DNA of 64,000 nucleotides from Luteococcus peritonei (GCF_039526385.1 NZ_BAAAIX010000003.1:1-64000), one strand, 5' to 3'. Positions 41,292 through 50,518 are shown, counted from the first letter of the stretch. Notes: a model not told the origin generated them from the letters alone. Numbers and translations are program-made.

Positions 41292-41317
41292 TCATGTCTG
41301 GGTGTACCCGGCCATGA
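41292..41317 (+). other. Hairpin in the rpsH leader
   Basis: TCATG (41292-41296) pairs with CATGA (41313-41317), with TGGG-TGTA-CCCG stacked inside. It lies 31 bases before rpsH in a 181-base gap. S8 is a known autoregulator in E. coli, but this hairpin is not obviously its binding site. Confidence 0.35.
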
Positions 41318-41347
41318 AACCGTCGCGAGAAAGAAGTTCGCACAGCC

Positions 41348-41755
41348 ATGACAATGACTGACCCGATCGCAGACATGCTGACCCGTCTGCGCAACGCCAA
41401 CCAGGCGTTCCATGACCAGACCTCCATGCCGCACTCGAAGATCAAGGTGGGAATCGCCGAGATCCTCAAGGCAGAGGGCTACATCACCGATTTCGAGGTC
41501 TCCGAGCCCGCCGAGGGCGAGGTCGGCAAGACCCTCACGATCACCCTGAAGTACGGCGACGACCGCAAGCGCGCGATCGCCGGCCTGCGTCGTATCAGCA
41601 AGCCCGGCCTGCGCGTCTACGCGAAGTCGACCGCGCTGCCGAAGGTGCTGGGTGGGATGGGCATCGCCATCATCTCCACCTCGCAGGGCCTGCTGACCGA
41701 CCGGCAGGCGCACAAGAATTCCGTGGGCGGCGAAGTGCTCGCCTACGTCTGGTGA
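41348..41755 (+). CDS. rpsH: 30S ribosomal protein S8
   Basis: Primary binder of 16S helix 21. The 135 residues include MTDPIADMLTRLRNANQAFH and the C-terminal STSQGLLTDRQAH. The upstream ribosome site is weak (GAGAAAGAAG). It leads the rpsH-rplF-rplR-rpsE-rpmD-rplO group. Confidence 0.97.
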   Translation: MTMTDPIADMLTRLRNANQAFHDQTSMPHSKIKVGIAEILKAEGYITDFEVSEPAEGEVGKTLTITLKYGDDRKRAIAGLRRISKPGLRVYAKSTALPKVLGGMGIAIISTSQGLLTDRQAHKNSVGGEVLAYVW

Positions 41756-41782
41756 CCCGACGAGACTGAAAAGGAGAATTTG

Positions 41783-42325
41783 ATGTCACGAATTGGCAAG
41801 CTCCCGATCACCGTCCCGTCCGGTGTCGAGGTCAAGCTCGATGGCCAGAACGTCGAGGTGAAGGGCCCCAAGGGCACCCTGAGCCACGTCGTTCCCGAGC
41901 CCATCAAGATCCAGAAGAATGACGACGGCCAGCTCGAGGTCGTCCGTCCCAACGACGAGCGCGAGAGCCGCTCGCTGCACGGCCTGACCCGTACCCTGGT
42001 CAACAACATGGTCGTGGGCGTCACCGAGGGCTTCGAGAAGAAGCTCGAGATCGTCGGCGTCGGCTACCGCGTGATGGCCAAGGGCCCCAAGCAGCTCGAG
42101 TTCGCGCTCGGCTTCTCGCACCCCGTCATCATCGATGCCCCCGAGGGCATCACCTTCGTCGTCGAGAAGCCCACCGCCTTCAGCGTGCAGGGCATCGACA
42201 AGCAGGTCGTCGGCGAGGTCGCGGCCAACATTCGCAAGCTCCGCAAGCCCGAGCCGTACAAGGGCAAGGGCGTGCGATACGCCGGCGAGAACGTGCGCCG
42301 CAAGGTCGGAAAGGCTGGTAAGTGA
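41783..42325 (+). CDS. rplF: 50S ribosomal protein L6
   Basis: Large-subunit protein near the sarcin-ricin loop. The 180 residues begin MSRIGKLPITVPSGV and end with the GKGVRYAGENVRRKVGKAGK tail. ATG 41783 is chosen over the TTG just before it because AAGGAG lies six bases upstream. Four-base overlap with rplR. Confidence 0.97.
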   Translation: MSRIGKLPITVPSGVEVKLDGQNVEVKGPKGTLSHVVPEPIKIQKNDDGQLEVVRPNDERESRSLHGLTRTLVNNMVVGVTEGFEKKLEIVGVGYRVMAKGPKQLEFALGFSHPVIIDAPEGITFVVEKPTAFSVQGIDKQVVGEVAANIRKLRKPEPYKGKGVRYAGENVRRKVGKAGK

Positions 42326-42711
42326 CCATGGGTATCTCTCTGGCAGTCCGCAAGGGACTGGCGCCGAAGACGGCCTCGCGACTGCGTCGCCAGGCTCGTG
42401 GGCGCAAGAAGGTCCACGGCTCGGCCGAGCGTCCGCGCCTGGTCGTCACCCGCTCCGCCCGTCACATCACCGTCCAGGTGATCGACGACGTGAAGGGCCA
42501 CACCCTGGCCTCTGCGTCCACCATGGAGGCCGCGCTGCGCGGCGCCCAGGGCGACAAGTCTGCCAAGGCTGCGAAGGTCGGCGAGCTGATCGCCGAGCGC
42601 GCGAAGGCCGCTGGCGTCGAGAACGTGGTCTTCGACCGCGCTGGCAACAAGTACCACGGTCGCATCGCCGCGCTGGCTGACGCCGCGCGCGAGGCTGGCC
42701 TCGGGTTCTGA
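42322..42711 (+). CDS. rplR: 50S ribosomal protein L18
   Basis: 5S rRNA-binding protein. The 129 residues include RPRLVVTRSARHITVQVIDD and FDRAGNKYHGRIAALADAARE. The GTG at 42322 overlaps the rplF stop and has GGAAAGG seven bases upstream; ATG 42328 is an alternative. Confidence 0.95.
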   Translation: MTMGISLAVRKGLAPKTASRLRRQARGRKKVHGSAERPRLVVTRSARHITVQVIDDVKGHTLASASTMEAALRGAQGDKSAKAAKVGELIAERAKAAGVENVVFDRAGNKYHGRIAALADAAREAGLGF

Positions 42712-42734
42712 TCACGACTGAAAGGCAAGAGACG

Positions 42735-43346
42735 ATGAGTGAAACTCAGCGCCGCGCAGGCGGTGCCGGAGGCGGCGAGCGTCGGGGTCGTGAGGACCGT
42801 CGGGGCAACAACCGTCAGCAGGAGGCAAAGTCCGAGTACCTGGAGCGCGTGGTTGCGATCAACCGCGTGGCCAAGGTGGTCCAGGGTGGCCGCCGCTTCA
42901 GCTTCACCGCGCTGGTCGTGGTGGGCGACGGCGAGGGCACCGTGGGCGTGGGCTACGGAAAGGCCAAGGAGGTGCCCGCGGCGATCGCCAAGGGTGTCGA
43001 GGAGGCCAAGAAGCACTTCTTCAAGGTGCCGCTGGTGCAGCGCACCATCCCGCACCCGGTGCAGGGCGAGAAGGCTGCTGGTGTCGTGATGCTGCGTCCG
43101 GCTTCGCCCGGTACCGGTGTCATCGCCGGTGGTTCCGCCCGCGCCGTCCTGGAGTGCGCCGGCGTGCACGACGTGCTCGCCAAGTCCCTGGGCTCTGCCA
43201 ATGCCATCAACGTGGTCCACGCCACCGTTGAGGCACTGCAGAGCCTCGAGGAGCCCGAGCAGGTGGCCAAGCGTCGCGGCATGTCCGTCGAGGACGTCGC
43301 CCCGGCCGCCCTGCTGAAGGCTCGCAAGGAAGGGGTGACCAACTGA
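42735..43346 (+). CDS. rpsE: 30S ribosomal protein S5
   Basis: mRNA-entry protein important for accuracy. The 203 residues carry a Gly/Arg-rich N-terminal extension (about 35), then YLERVVAINRVAKVVQGGRRFSF and GTGVIAGGSARAVLE. It overlaps rpmD by one base. Confidence 0.97.
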   Translation: MSETQRRAGGAGGGERRGREDRRGNNRQQEAKSEYLERVVAINRVAKVVQGGRRFSFTALVVVGDGEGTVGVGYGKAKEVPAAIAKGVEEAKKHFFKVPLVQRTIPHPVQGEKAAGVVMLRPASPGTGVIAGGSARAVLECAGVHDVLAKSLGSANAINVVHATVEALQSLEEPEQVAKRRGMSVEDVAPAALLKARKEGVTN

Positions 43347-43528
43347 TGGCACGCCTCAAGGTGACCCAGATGAAGTCCGGAATCGGCGGCCTGAAGGCCC
43401 ACAAGGACACGCTGCGCACGCTCGGTCTGAAGCGGATCGGCGATGTCGTGGTGAAGGAGGACCGTCCCGAGATCCGCGGGATGGTCAAGGCTGTGCAGCA
43501 CCTCGTTGCTGTGGAAGAGGTTGAGTGA
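43346..43528 (+). CDS. rpmD: 50S ribosomal protein L30
   Basis: Small protein of 60 residues (MARLKVTQMKSGIGG, LGLKRIGD). Coupled to rpsE through TGATG and followed by rplO after one base. Confidence 0.96.
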   Translation: MARLKVTQMKSGIGGLKAHKDTLRTLGLKRIGDVVVKEDRPEIRGMVKAVQHLVAVEEVE

Positions 43529-43529
43529 C

Positions 43530-43970
43530 ATGGCGTTGAAGGTTCATCACCTGCGTCCTGCCCCCGGTGCCAAGACCGCCAAGACCCGCGTCGGTCGTGG
43601 TGAGGGCTCCAAGGGCAAGACCGCTGGTCGCGGTACCAAGGGTACCGGCGCACGGAAGAACACCCCCGAGAACTTCGAGGGTGGCCAGATGCCGATGCAC
43701 ATGCGTCTGCCGAAGGTGAAGGGTTTCAAGAACCCCTTCCGCGTCGAGTTCCAGCCCGTGAATGTCGGCACCATCGCCGAGCTGTTCCCGCAGGGAGGTG
43801 CCGTCTCCGTCGAGGACCTCGTGGAGAAGGGCGCCGTCCGCAAGGGCCGCCTCGTCAAGGTGCTCGGCAGCGGCGACATCCAGGTGGCGGTGCAGGTGAG
43901 CGCTGACGCGTTCACCGCCTCCGCCAAGGAGAAGATCGAGAAGGCCGGCGGTTCGATCACCGAGCTGTGA
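43530..43970 (+). CDS. rplO: 50S ribosomal protein L15
   Basis: Late-assembling large-subunit protein. The 146 residues include KVHHLRPAPGAKTAKTRVGRG and GGQMPMHMRLPKVKGF. It is the last ribosomal gene here. secY, its usual next neighbour, is 13.4 kb away. Confidence 0.97.
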   Translation: MALKVHHLRPAPGAKTAKTRVGRGEGSKGKTAGRGTKGTGARKNTPENFEGGQMPMHMRLPKVKGFKNPFRVEFQPVNVGTIAELFPQGGAVSVEDLVEKGAVRKGRLVKVLGSGDIQVAVQVSADAFTASAKEKIEKAGGSITEL

Positions 43971-43985
43971 TCCGCACCGGTCCCT

Positions 43986-44032
43986 GACCAGGGGGCGGCG
44001 ACACATCGCGTGTCGCCGCCCCCTGGTCCTTT
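43986..44032 (+). terminator. Strong terminator after rplO
   Basis: A perfect 19-bp stem (43986-44004 with 44010-44028) closes an ATCGC loop and is followed by CTTTT. One of the strongest in the window. The following 290 bases to the importer genes hold only regulatory-looking sequence. Confidence 0.9.
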
Positions 44033-44164
44033 TGCACCCGGCCCCGGGCCGGTTGTGGCCCGCGAGGCTGCGGCGGAGTGAAGTGCCTGGCGAGCGCCGC
44101 CCAGCGGGGTGCAGCATCGCCCTGGACCAACGACCGACCCCGGTGCAGAGGCCGCCGGGGATTT

Positions 44165-44183
44165 TCACTACAGTGAGCGCTCA
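44165..44183. promoter_or_regulatory. Overlapping palindromes upstream of the first peptide importer
   Basis: TCACT-AC-AGTGA (44165-44176) overlaps the perfect ten-base palindrome TGAGCGCTCA (44174-44183). Downstream, TTGACT (44233-44238), 17 bases and CATTGT (44256-44261) form a fair promoter, about 60 bases before the first start codon. The palindromes are candidate operators. Confidence 0.4.
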
Positions 44184-44320
44184 AGTGAACAAAAGTTGTC
44201 GGTCCCGTGCCCTTCGGGCGGGCTGCATCACCTTGACTGGGCCCAGAGGGCGGGGCATTGTTGCGCAGGCGACAAGGGTCCGCCCGTGCGACCACCCGCA
44301 CCCACACAGAAAGGACGTCC

Positions 44321-45301
44321 GTGCTTCGTTTCCTGCTTCGGCGTCTTGCGAACTATCTGCTGCTGCTCTTCCTGGCGGTCTCGCTGGCCTACATCCTCGC
44401 GTCCATCTCGATGGATCCGCGCAATGCCTTCGACTGGACGAACCCGAATCTGAACCGGGACGCGGTCAACGCCACGCTGACCGCCTACAACATCAACCCG
44501 GACACCTCCGCGCTCACCCGCTACACGCGGTGGTTGGGCATGGTCTCGCACTGGGACTGGGGGATGACCCCGAAGGGGGACTCGGTCAACGAGCTGATGG
44601 GCACCAAGGTGTGGGTCTCGCTGCGGCTGGTCACGCTGGGCACGCTGCTGGGCATGGTCTGTGGCGTGGCGCTGGGCGCCTGGACCGCGGTGCGGCAGTA
44701 CTCCTGGGTGGACCGTGGATTCTCCCTGCTGGCCCTGCTGCTGATCTCCACCCCCACCGTGGTGCTGGCCGTCGTGCTGCAGATGCTGGCCACCCAGGCG
44801 AACACCATGATGGGCTATCCCGTCTTCGAGTTCATCGGTGAGACCGGTCAGTCCGACGGGACCACCTTCGGCCGGCTGGTGGACCGGGCCCAGCACCTGC
44901 TGCTGCCCACGCTGTCCCTCTCGCTGATGCAGATGGCCGGCTACTCCCGCTACCAGCGCAACCTGATGCTGGACACCCTGGGCGCCGACTACGTGCGCAC
45001 CGCGCGCGCGAAGGGCCTGCGCAAGGGCAAGGCGATCCGGCACCACGCGCTGCGCAATGCCATCATCCCGATGGCCACCCAGCTGGCCTTCAGCGTGGCG
45101 CTGGTCTTCACCGGCGCCGCCATGACCGAGCGGATCTACGGCTGGCACGGCATGGGGGCCTACTCGGTGGACTCGATCACCGCCCAGGACATCAACGGCA
45201 CCGTCGCCGTGGTGGCCTTCTCCGGAATCTGCGTGCTGGTGGGTGCCCTGCTGTCCGACATCCTGATCGCCGCCATCGACCCGCGCGTGCGCGCCAACTA
45301 G
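44321..45301 (+). CDS. Peptide ABC transporter permease, DppB-like (importer 1)
   Basis: Membrane permease of a peptide/nickel-type (Dpp/Opp) importer. The 326 residues begin with the DppB-type N terminus LRFLLRRLANYLLLLF and have about six membrane segments. The coupling loop DYVRTARAKGLRKGKAIRHHALRNA (the EAA motif) is complete. The GTG at 44321 follows GAAAGGACGTCC; an open frame upstream is not conserved. Usual pairing with a DppC-like partner ten bases later. Confidence 0.9.
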   Translation: MLRFLLRRLANYLLLLFLAVSLAYILASISMDPRNAFDWTNPNLNRDAVNATLTAYNINPDTSALTRYTRWLGMVSHWDWGMTPKGDSVNELMGTKVWVSLRLVTLGTLLGMVCGVALGAWTAVRQYSWVDRGFSLLALLLISTPTVVLAVVLQMLATQANTMMGYPVFEFIGETGQSDGTTFGRLVDRAQHLLLPTLSLSLMQMAGYSRYQRNLMLDTLGADYVRTARAKGLRKGKAIRHHALRNAIIPMATQLAFSVALVFTGAAMTERIYGWHGMGAYSVDSITAQDINGTVAVVAFSGICVLVGALLSDILIAAIDPRVRAN

Positions 45302-45311
45302 GAGAGCTGGC

Positions 45312-46319
45312 ATGACGAACTTCGAACCGGAGCCCGGCGCCAAGGCCGAGGAGAAGGCCACTCCCAAGGCCGCCTCCGAGATGGCCGAGCTGGAGCCGCA
45401 GTCCACCGTCGTCGCGGCCGATGCCGAGGACGCCGCTGCCGAGAGCGACGACCAGCACATCTCGCGCGGACGCCTGATCGCCAAGCGCTTCTGGCGCCCG
45501 TTGGGCGCCAAGATCGGCGTGGCGATGCTGTCCGTGATCATCCTGCTGGCGCTCTTCGGCCCCTACATCGGCCAGTGGCGCTATGACGACGTGGACAGCG
45601 AGTGGTTCCTCTCGCCGCCGTCGAACCTGCACTGGTTCGGCACCACGCAGGGTGGCCGCGATGTCTTCGCGATGAGCATGGAGGGCCTGCGCAAGTCGTT
45701 GATCATCGGCTTCTCGGTGGCCATCCTGCAGGTCCTGCTGGCCTCGCTGATCGGAGCCTCCGCGGCCTTCTTCGGCGGCCGGGTGGAGAAGTCCATCCTG
45801 TGGCTGATCGACCTGATGCTGGTGATCCCCTCCTTCCTGCTGATCGCGATCATCAGCCAGAACACCGGTGGTGACAAGGGCTCCACCTGGCTGTTCATCC
45901 TGATGCTGGTGGCCTTCAGCTGGATGCTGAGTGCCCGTGTGGTGCGTGCCATGACGCTCTCGGTGGTCAACCTGGACTATGTCAACGCCGCCCGCTTCAT
46001 GAACGTGCCGAGCTGGACCACCATCACCAAGCACGTGATCCCGAACATCTCGTCCTACCTGATCATCGACGGCACGCTCGCCGTGGCCGGCGCGATCATC
46101 AGCGAGACCGCGCTGAGCTACTTCGGCTTCGGCGTCCAGGCCCCGGAGACCTCGCTGGGCACCCTGCTCAGCGAGGGCACCCAGACCGCCACCACCTTCC
46201 CCTGGGTCTTCCTGGCGCCGGCCGCGCTGCTGGTGCTGACCCTGCTGAGCGTCAACTTCATCGGTGACTCGCTGCGCGATGCCATCGATCCTTCCTCGAA
46301 GTCCGGAGGCCAGGCATGA
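45312..46319 (+). CDS. Peptide ABC transporter permease, DppC-like (importer 1)
   Basis: Second permease of the same importer. The 335 residues have a cytosolic Ala/Glu-rich N-terminal stretch of about 50 residues, then six membrane segments and the EAA loop with YVNAARFMNVPSWTTITKHVIPN. HWFGTTQGGRDVF after the first membrane segment is typical for DppC. GGAGAGCTGGC precedes the start; it overlaps the ATPase gene by four bases. Confidence 0.9.
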   Translation: MTNFEPEPGAKAEEKATPKAASEMAELEPQSTVVAADAEDAAAESDDQHISRGRLIAKRFWRPLGAKIGVAMLSVIILLALFGPYIGQWRYDDVDSEWFLSPPSNLHWFGTTQGGRDVFAMSMEGLRKSLIIGFSVAILQVLLASLIGASAAFFGGRVEKSILWLIDLMLVIPSFLLIAIISQNTGGDKGSTWLFILMLVAFSWMLSARVVRAMTLSVVNLDYVNAARFMNVPSWTTITKHVIPNISSYLIIDGTLAVAGAIISETALSYFGFGVQAPETSLGTLLSEGTQTATTFPWVFLAPAALLVLTLLSVNFIGDSLRDAIDPSSKSGGQA

Positions 46320-48577
46320 GCCACGAAGCCCACCAGAGCGCACCCCGACGCGCCCAGCAGGCCGGCGAGCCGCCGCTCGACCAGGAGACCGCGCCGGTGC
46401 AGTCACCGGTGGTCGAAACCGAGGCGGGCCCCGTGGTGCCCGCCAGCGACTCGGCCGCCGGGCGCAAGGCCAGGCTCCGCCCCGAGAAGGAGAAGGGGCT
46501 GCCGCAGCCCACCCCCGGGGTGCCGGTGCTGCAGATCGACGACCTGAACGTCCGCTTCCCCTCGGAGGACGGCGTGGTCCACGCCGTGCGCGGGGTGAAC
46601 CTGTCGGTCAACGGCGGGGAGGTGCTGGGGATCGTCGGCGAGTCCGGCTCCGGCAAGTCGGTCACCTCCATGGCCGTGATGGGCCTGCTGGACGAGAATG
46701 CCCGGGTGGACGGCTCGGTGAGGCTGCACGGCACCGAGCTGCTGGGCCGCGACGACAACTGGATGTCCAATGTGCGTGGCCGCAAGGTGGCCATGGTCTT
46801 CCAGGATCCGCTGAGCGCGCTCACCCCCGTCTACACCATCGGCGACCAGATCATCGAGGCGCTGCAGATCCACCAGCGGATGACCGATGGCCAGGCCCAG
46901 GCCCGGGCCCTGGAGCTGCTGCGCATGGTGGGCATCCCCAACCCCGAGGTGCGGATCAAGGCCTTCCCGCACGAGTTCAGCGGTGGCATGCGGCAGCGCG
47001 TGGTGATCGCCATGGCGATCGCCAACGACCCCGACCTGATCATCGCCGACGAGCCCACCACCGCCCTCGACGTGACCATCCAGGCGCAGATCATCGACCT
47101 GCTCAAGGTGGCCCAGCGCGAGACCGGTGCCGCCGTGGTGATGATCACCCACGACCTGGGCGTCGTGGCCGGCATGGCGGACAAGGTGGCCGTGATGTAC
47201 GCCGGACGCGTGGTCGAAGCCGGCACCGTGGACGAGATCTTCTACTCGGCGCGGATGCCCTACACCATCGGTCTGCTGGGCGCCTTGCCGCGACCCGACC
47301 AGAACCGGGACGAGATGCTCACCCCGGTGGAGGGCAACCCGCCCTCGCTGCTAGCCCTGCCGCCCGGCTGCCCGTTCGCGCCGCGCTGCCCGATGGCCAC
47401 CGAGCAGTGCGCCGCCGGTGAGCCGGCGCTGCTGCCCACGGACGCCCCGAACCACCTGGCCGCCTGCATCTATGCCGACCGGATCGCCGCCGAGCAGCTG
47501 GACTACTCCACGATCTACCCGGTGCCGAAGCTGCGCAGCCACCCGCTGGCCGACCTGCCGCGGTCCGAGCGCGAGCAGGTGCTCGACGTGAAGGGCCTGG
47601 TGAAGACCTTCCCGTTGATGAAGGGCGCGGTCTTCAAGCGACGCGTGGGCACCGTGCACGCCGTGGACAGCATCGACCTGGACATCCGCGCCGGGGAGAC
47701 GCTGGGTCTGGTGGGGGAGTCCGGCTGCGGCAAGACCACCACCATCATGAGCATCCTGAACCTCAAGGCGCCCGAGCAGGGCCGCGTGGTGGTGATGGGC
47801 AAGGACGTGGCCGAGCTCTCGCGCGCCGACCGCAAGAAGGTCCGTGAGGACCTGCAGGTGGTCTTCCAGGACCCGATGGCCTCGCTCGACCCCCGGATGC
47901 CGGTCTTCGACATCCTGGCCGAGCCGCTGCGCCACAACGGCTACCCGAAGGACAAGCTCAAGGGTCGGGTGCGCGAGCTGATGAAGCTGGTGGGTCTGGA
48001 GCCGGCGCACGCCAACCGCTATCCCCGCAACTTCTCCGGTGGCCAGCGCCAGCGCATCGGCATCGCCCGCGCCCTGGCCCTGGAGCCCAAGCTGCTGGTG
48101 CTGGACGAGCCGGTCAGCGCGTTGGACGTCTCGATCCAGGCCGGCGTGCTGAACCTGCTGGAGCAGCTGCGCGTCGAGATGGGCCTGAGCTACCTGTTCG
48201 TGGCCCATGACCTCTCGGTGGTGCGCCACATCGCCACCCGGGTGGGCGTGATGTACCTGGGCCACATCGTCGAGATCGGCGACGTGGACGACGTCTTCGA
48301 CGCCCCGCAGCATCCTTACACCCAGGCCCTGCTCTCGGCGATCCCGGTGCCGGACCCGGTCAAGGAGCGCTCTCGCGATCGGATCGTGCTGGCCGGTGAC
48401 CTGCCCTCCCCGGCGAACCCGCCGTCGGGCTGTCCCTTCCACACCCGCTGCCCGAAGTTCAAGCAGGTGAGCGAGAGCGAGCAGCAGCGCTGCATCTCCG
48501 AGATGCCGGCGCTGATGGTGCAGGGGGCCGACCAGGAGGTGGCCTGCCACTATCCGCAGGCCCTGCAGGTCTTCTGA
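46316..48577 (+). CDS. Fused double ATPase of a peptide ABC transporter (DppD-DppF)
   Basis: Both ATP-hydrolysing subunits of importer 1 in one 753-residue chain. An unstructured 75-residue N terminus is followed by the first nucleotide-binding domain (Walker A GESGSGKS near 108, signature FSGGMRQR, Walker B LIIADEP), an oligopeptide C-terminal Cys motif (CPFAPRCPMA), then the second domain (Walker A GESGCGKT near 466, FSGGQRQR, LLVLDEP) and a second Cys motif (CPFHTRCPKF). In importer 2 the same functions are on two genes. Confidence 0.93.
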   Translation: MSHEAHQSAPRRAQQAGEPPLDQETAPVQSPVVETEAGPVVPASDSAAGRKARLRPEKEKGLPQPTPGVPVLQIDDLNVRFPSEDGVVHAVRGVNLSVNGGEVLGIVGESGSGKSVTSMAVMGLLDENARVDGSVRLHGTELLGRDDNWMSNVRGRKVAMVFQDPLSALTPVYTIGDQIIEALQIHQRMTDGQAQARALELLRMVGIPNPEVRIKAFPHEFSGGMRQRVVIAMAIANDPDLIIADEPTTALDVTIQAQIIDLLKVAQRETGAAVVMITHDLGVVAGMADKVAVMYAGRVVEAGTVDEIFYSARMPYTIGLLGALPRPDQNRDEMLTPVEGNPPSLLALPPGCPFAPRCPMATEQCAAGEPALLPTDAPNHLAACIYADRIAAEQLDYSTIYPVPKLRSHPLADLPRSEREQVLDVKGLVKTFPLMKGAVFKRRVGTVHAVDSIDLDIRAGETLGLVGESGCGKTTTIMSILNLKAPEQGRVVVMGKDVAELSRADRKKVREDLQVVFQDPMASLDPRMPVFDILAEPLRHNGYPKDKLKGRVRELMKLVGLEPAHANRYPRNFSGGQRQRIGIARALALEPKLLVLDEPVSALDVSIQAGVLNLLEQLRVEMGLSYLFVAHDLSVVRHIATRVGVMYLGHIVEIGDVDDVFDAPQHPYTQALLSAIPVPDPVKERSRDRIVLAGDLPSPANPPSGCPFHTRCPKFKQVSESEQQRCISEMPALMVQGADQEVACHYPQALQVF

Positions 48578-48604
48578 GGCCCTGCAGCTCTTCTGAGGCC
48601 CTGC
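48558..48604 (+). repeat. 19-bp tandem duplication over the ATPase stop codon
   Basis: AGGCCCTGCAGGTCTTCTG (48558-48576) is followed directly by the same 19 bases with one change (48577-48595) and by a third partial copy (48596-48604). The stop codon TGA spans the junction, so the coding end is unaffected. Confidence 0.85.
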
Positions 48605-48606
48605 GT

Positions 48607-48643
48607 CGACGGCCGGCAGCCCGCCACGGGCTGCCGGCCGTCG
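48607..48643 (+). terminator. Hairpin between the fused ATPase and the binding protein
   Basis: A perfect 17-bp stem (48607-48623 with 48627-48643) closes a CCA loop. It may end the permease-ATPase message. A weak promoter (TTTCGA 48720-48725, 16 bases, TACGTT 48742-48747) follows for the binding protein. Confidence 0.7.
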
Positions 48644-48805
48644 CGCGTTTCGACAATGAGCGGCTGATAAGCGCCGTCACGTTCCAGTAACGATCGGCCC
48701 CCGCGGACGGTCATGGGATTTTCGACCAGCCGGTTTTGTCCTACGTTGAGCGCATCGGACGCCGCAGACGGTCTGTGCGTCCCATCGATCACCTCGGAGG
48801 TCAAC

Positions 48806-50518
48806 GTGCGCAAGTCCGCATCCGCGGTTGCCGTTCTCGCCGTCAGCGCTCTCGCGCTGACCGCCTGTGGAGCACCCAAGTCCAGCAGCGGTTCGGCCAG
48901 CCAGGGCGGTGACGGCGCCGGTCCCGCGCTGGCCGCGCTGAACATCAAGCCCCGCTCGGAGCTGAAGGAGGGCGGCACCGTCCGCTTCGCCATCAGCTAC
49001 CTGCCCAGCAACTGGAACCTCAACAGCATCGACGGCAACGGTGTGGACAACAGCACCATCGCGAGCTACACCATGCCGGTGAACTGGGTCTACAACGAGG
49101 ACGCCAGCTTCACCGAGAACAAGGACTTCCTGGAGTCCTACGAGGTGGTCGAGCCCAAGGACGGCAAGGGCCAGGTCGTGACCCTGCACCTGAACCCCAA
49201 TGCCAAGTGGAACTCCGGCCGCACCATCGACTGGGCCGACTACGAGGCCACCTGGAAGGCCATGAACGGCTCCGACAAGGCCTTCAAGCCCGCCACCACC
49301 GACGGCTTCAACGAGATTGCCTCGGTCACCAAGGGCGAGAAGGAGACCGACGTCGTCGTCACCTTCAAGAAGTCCTACCCGGACTGGTCCAACGTCCTCA
49401 GCAGCATCCTCCCCAAGGAGGGCGTGGCCACCCCCGAGCTCTTCAACACCGGCTGGACCACCTACAAGGACGAGTGGCACACCGGACCCTTCGCCTTCGA
49501 CAAGCTCGACAAGGCGCAGAAGATGATCACCCTGAAGCGCAATGACAAGTTCTGGGGTGACAAGGCCCTGCTGGACAGCGTCAGCTTCCGCCAGCTGGAG
49601 ACCCCGGCCGACGTCAACGCCTTCGCCAACAACGAGATCGACGTCGTGGACGTCATGATCAACGCCACCGCGGTGAACACCGCCAAGAAGCGCGCCGATG
49701 CCGACATCCGTGCGGCGGGTTCGCGCCAGTGGCGCCACTTCACCTTCAACGGCAAGGCCGGCAACCTGGCCGACCAGAACGTGCGCCAGGCCATCGTGAA
49801 GGCCACCAACCGCGAGGCGATCGCCAAGTCCGACCTGGTGGGCCTGCCGGTCAATGCCTCCGAGCTGATGCTGGGCAACCACTTCTTCATGCCCGGCCAG
49901 GAGGGCTACAAGGACAACTCCGGCGACTTCAAGTACGACGTCGAGGCCGCCAAGAAGCAGCTCGACGAGGCCGGCTGGAAGCTTCCCGAGGGCAAGACCA
50001 TCCGCGAGAAGGACGGCAAGCCGCTGACCGTGAAGTACACCGTGCTGACCGGCGTGCCCACCAGCGAGAACGAGGGCAAGCTGCTGCAGAAGGACCTGGC
50101 GGCCGTCGGCATCGACATGAAGTTCGTGAACATCGCCCCCGATGACATGAGCAAGACGCTGACCGCACACTCCTTCGAGATCATGGCCTTCACCTGGCAG
50201 GGCACCAACTACCCGATGGCCAATGTGCGCCAGATCTACGGCGCCAAGACCGAGGGTGACCCGGAGCCCAGCGAGTCGAACTACGCCCAGCTGGTGAACC
50301 CGGAGATCGAGAAGCTGATCCCGCAGATCGCCACCGAGGTGGACAAGACCAAGCGCCAGGACCTGACCAACCAGGCCGACAAGCTGATCTGGGACGAGGT
50401 GCACACCCTGCCGATCTACCGTCGCATCGGTTACGCCGCCACCCCGAAGAACCTGGCCAACTACGGCTCGGCCACCTTCCAGACCATCCCGGTCGAGGAC
50501 ATCGGCTACACCAAGTGA
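48806..50518 (+). CDS. Peptide ABC transporter substrate-binding lipoprotein (importer 1)
   Basis: Extracytoplasmic family 5 solute-binding protein that captures the substrate for importer 1. The 570 residues start with a lipoprotein signal ending LALTAC, with lipidated Cys21. A Ser/Gly linker is followed by the SBP_bac_5 fold (GGTVRFAISYLP, WADYEATWKAM, VRQAIVKATNREAI). The GTG at 48806 is chosen because TCGGAGGTCAAC precedes it and it begins the signal. Substrate unknown. It lies behind the permease-ATPase genes with its own probable promoter. Confidence 0.92.
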   Translation: MRKSASAVAVLAVSALALTACGAPKSSSGSASQGGDGAGPALAALNIKPRSELKEGGTVRFAISYLPSNWNLNSIDGNGVDNSTIASYTMPVNWVYNEDASFTENKDFLESYEVVEPKDGKGQVVTLHLNPNAKWNSGRTIDWADYEATWKAMNGSDKAFKPATTDGFNEIASVTKGEKETDVVVTFKKSYPDWSNVLSSILPKEGVATPELFNTGWTTYKDEWHTGPFAFDKLDKAQKMITLKRNDKFWGDKALLDSVSFRQLETPADVNAFANNEIDVVDVMINATAVNTAKKRADADIRAAGSRQWRHFTFNGKAGNLADQNVRQAIVKATNREAIAKSDLVGLPVNASELMLGNHFFMPGQEGYKDNSGDFKYDVEAAKKQLDEAGWKLPEGKTIREKDGKPLTVKYTVLTGVPTSENEGKLLQKDLAAVGIDMKFVNIAPDDMSKTLTAHSFEIMAFTWQGTNYPMANVRQIYGAKTEGDPEPSESNYAQLVNPEIEKLIPQIATEVDKTKRQDLTNQADKLIWDEVHTLPIYRRIGYAATPKNLANYGSATFQTIPVEDIGYTK

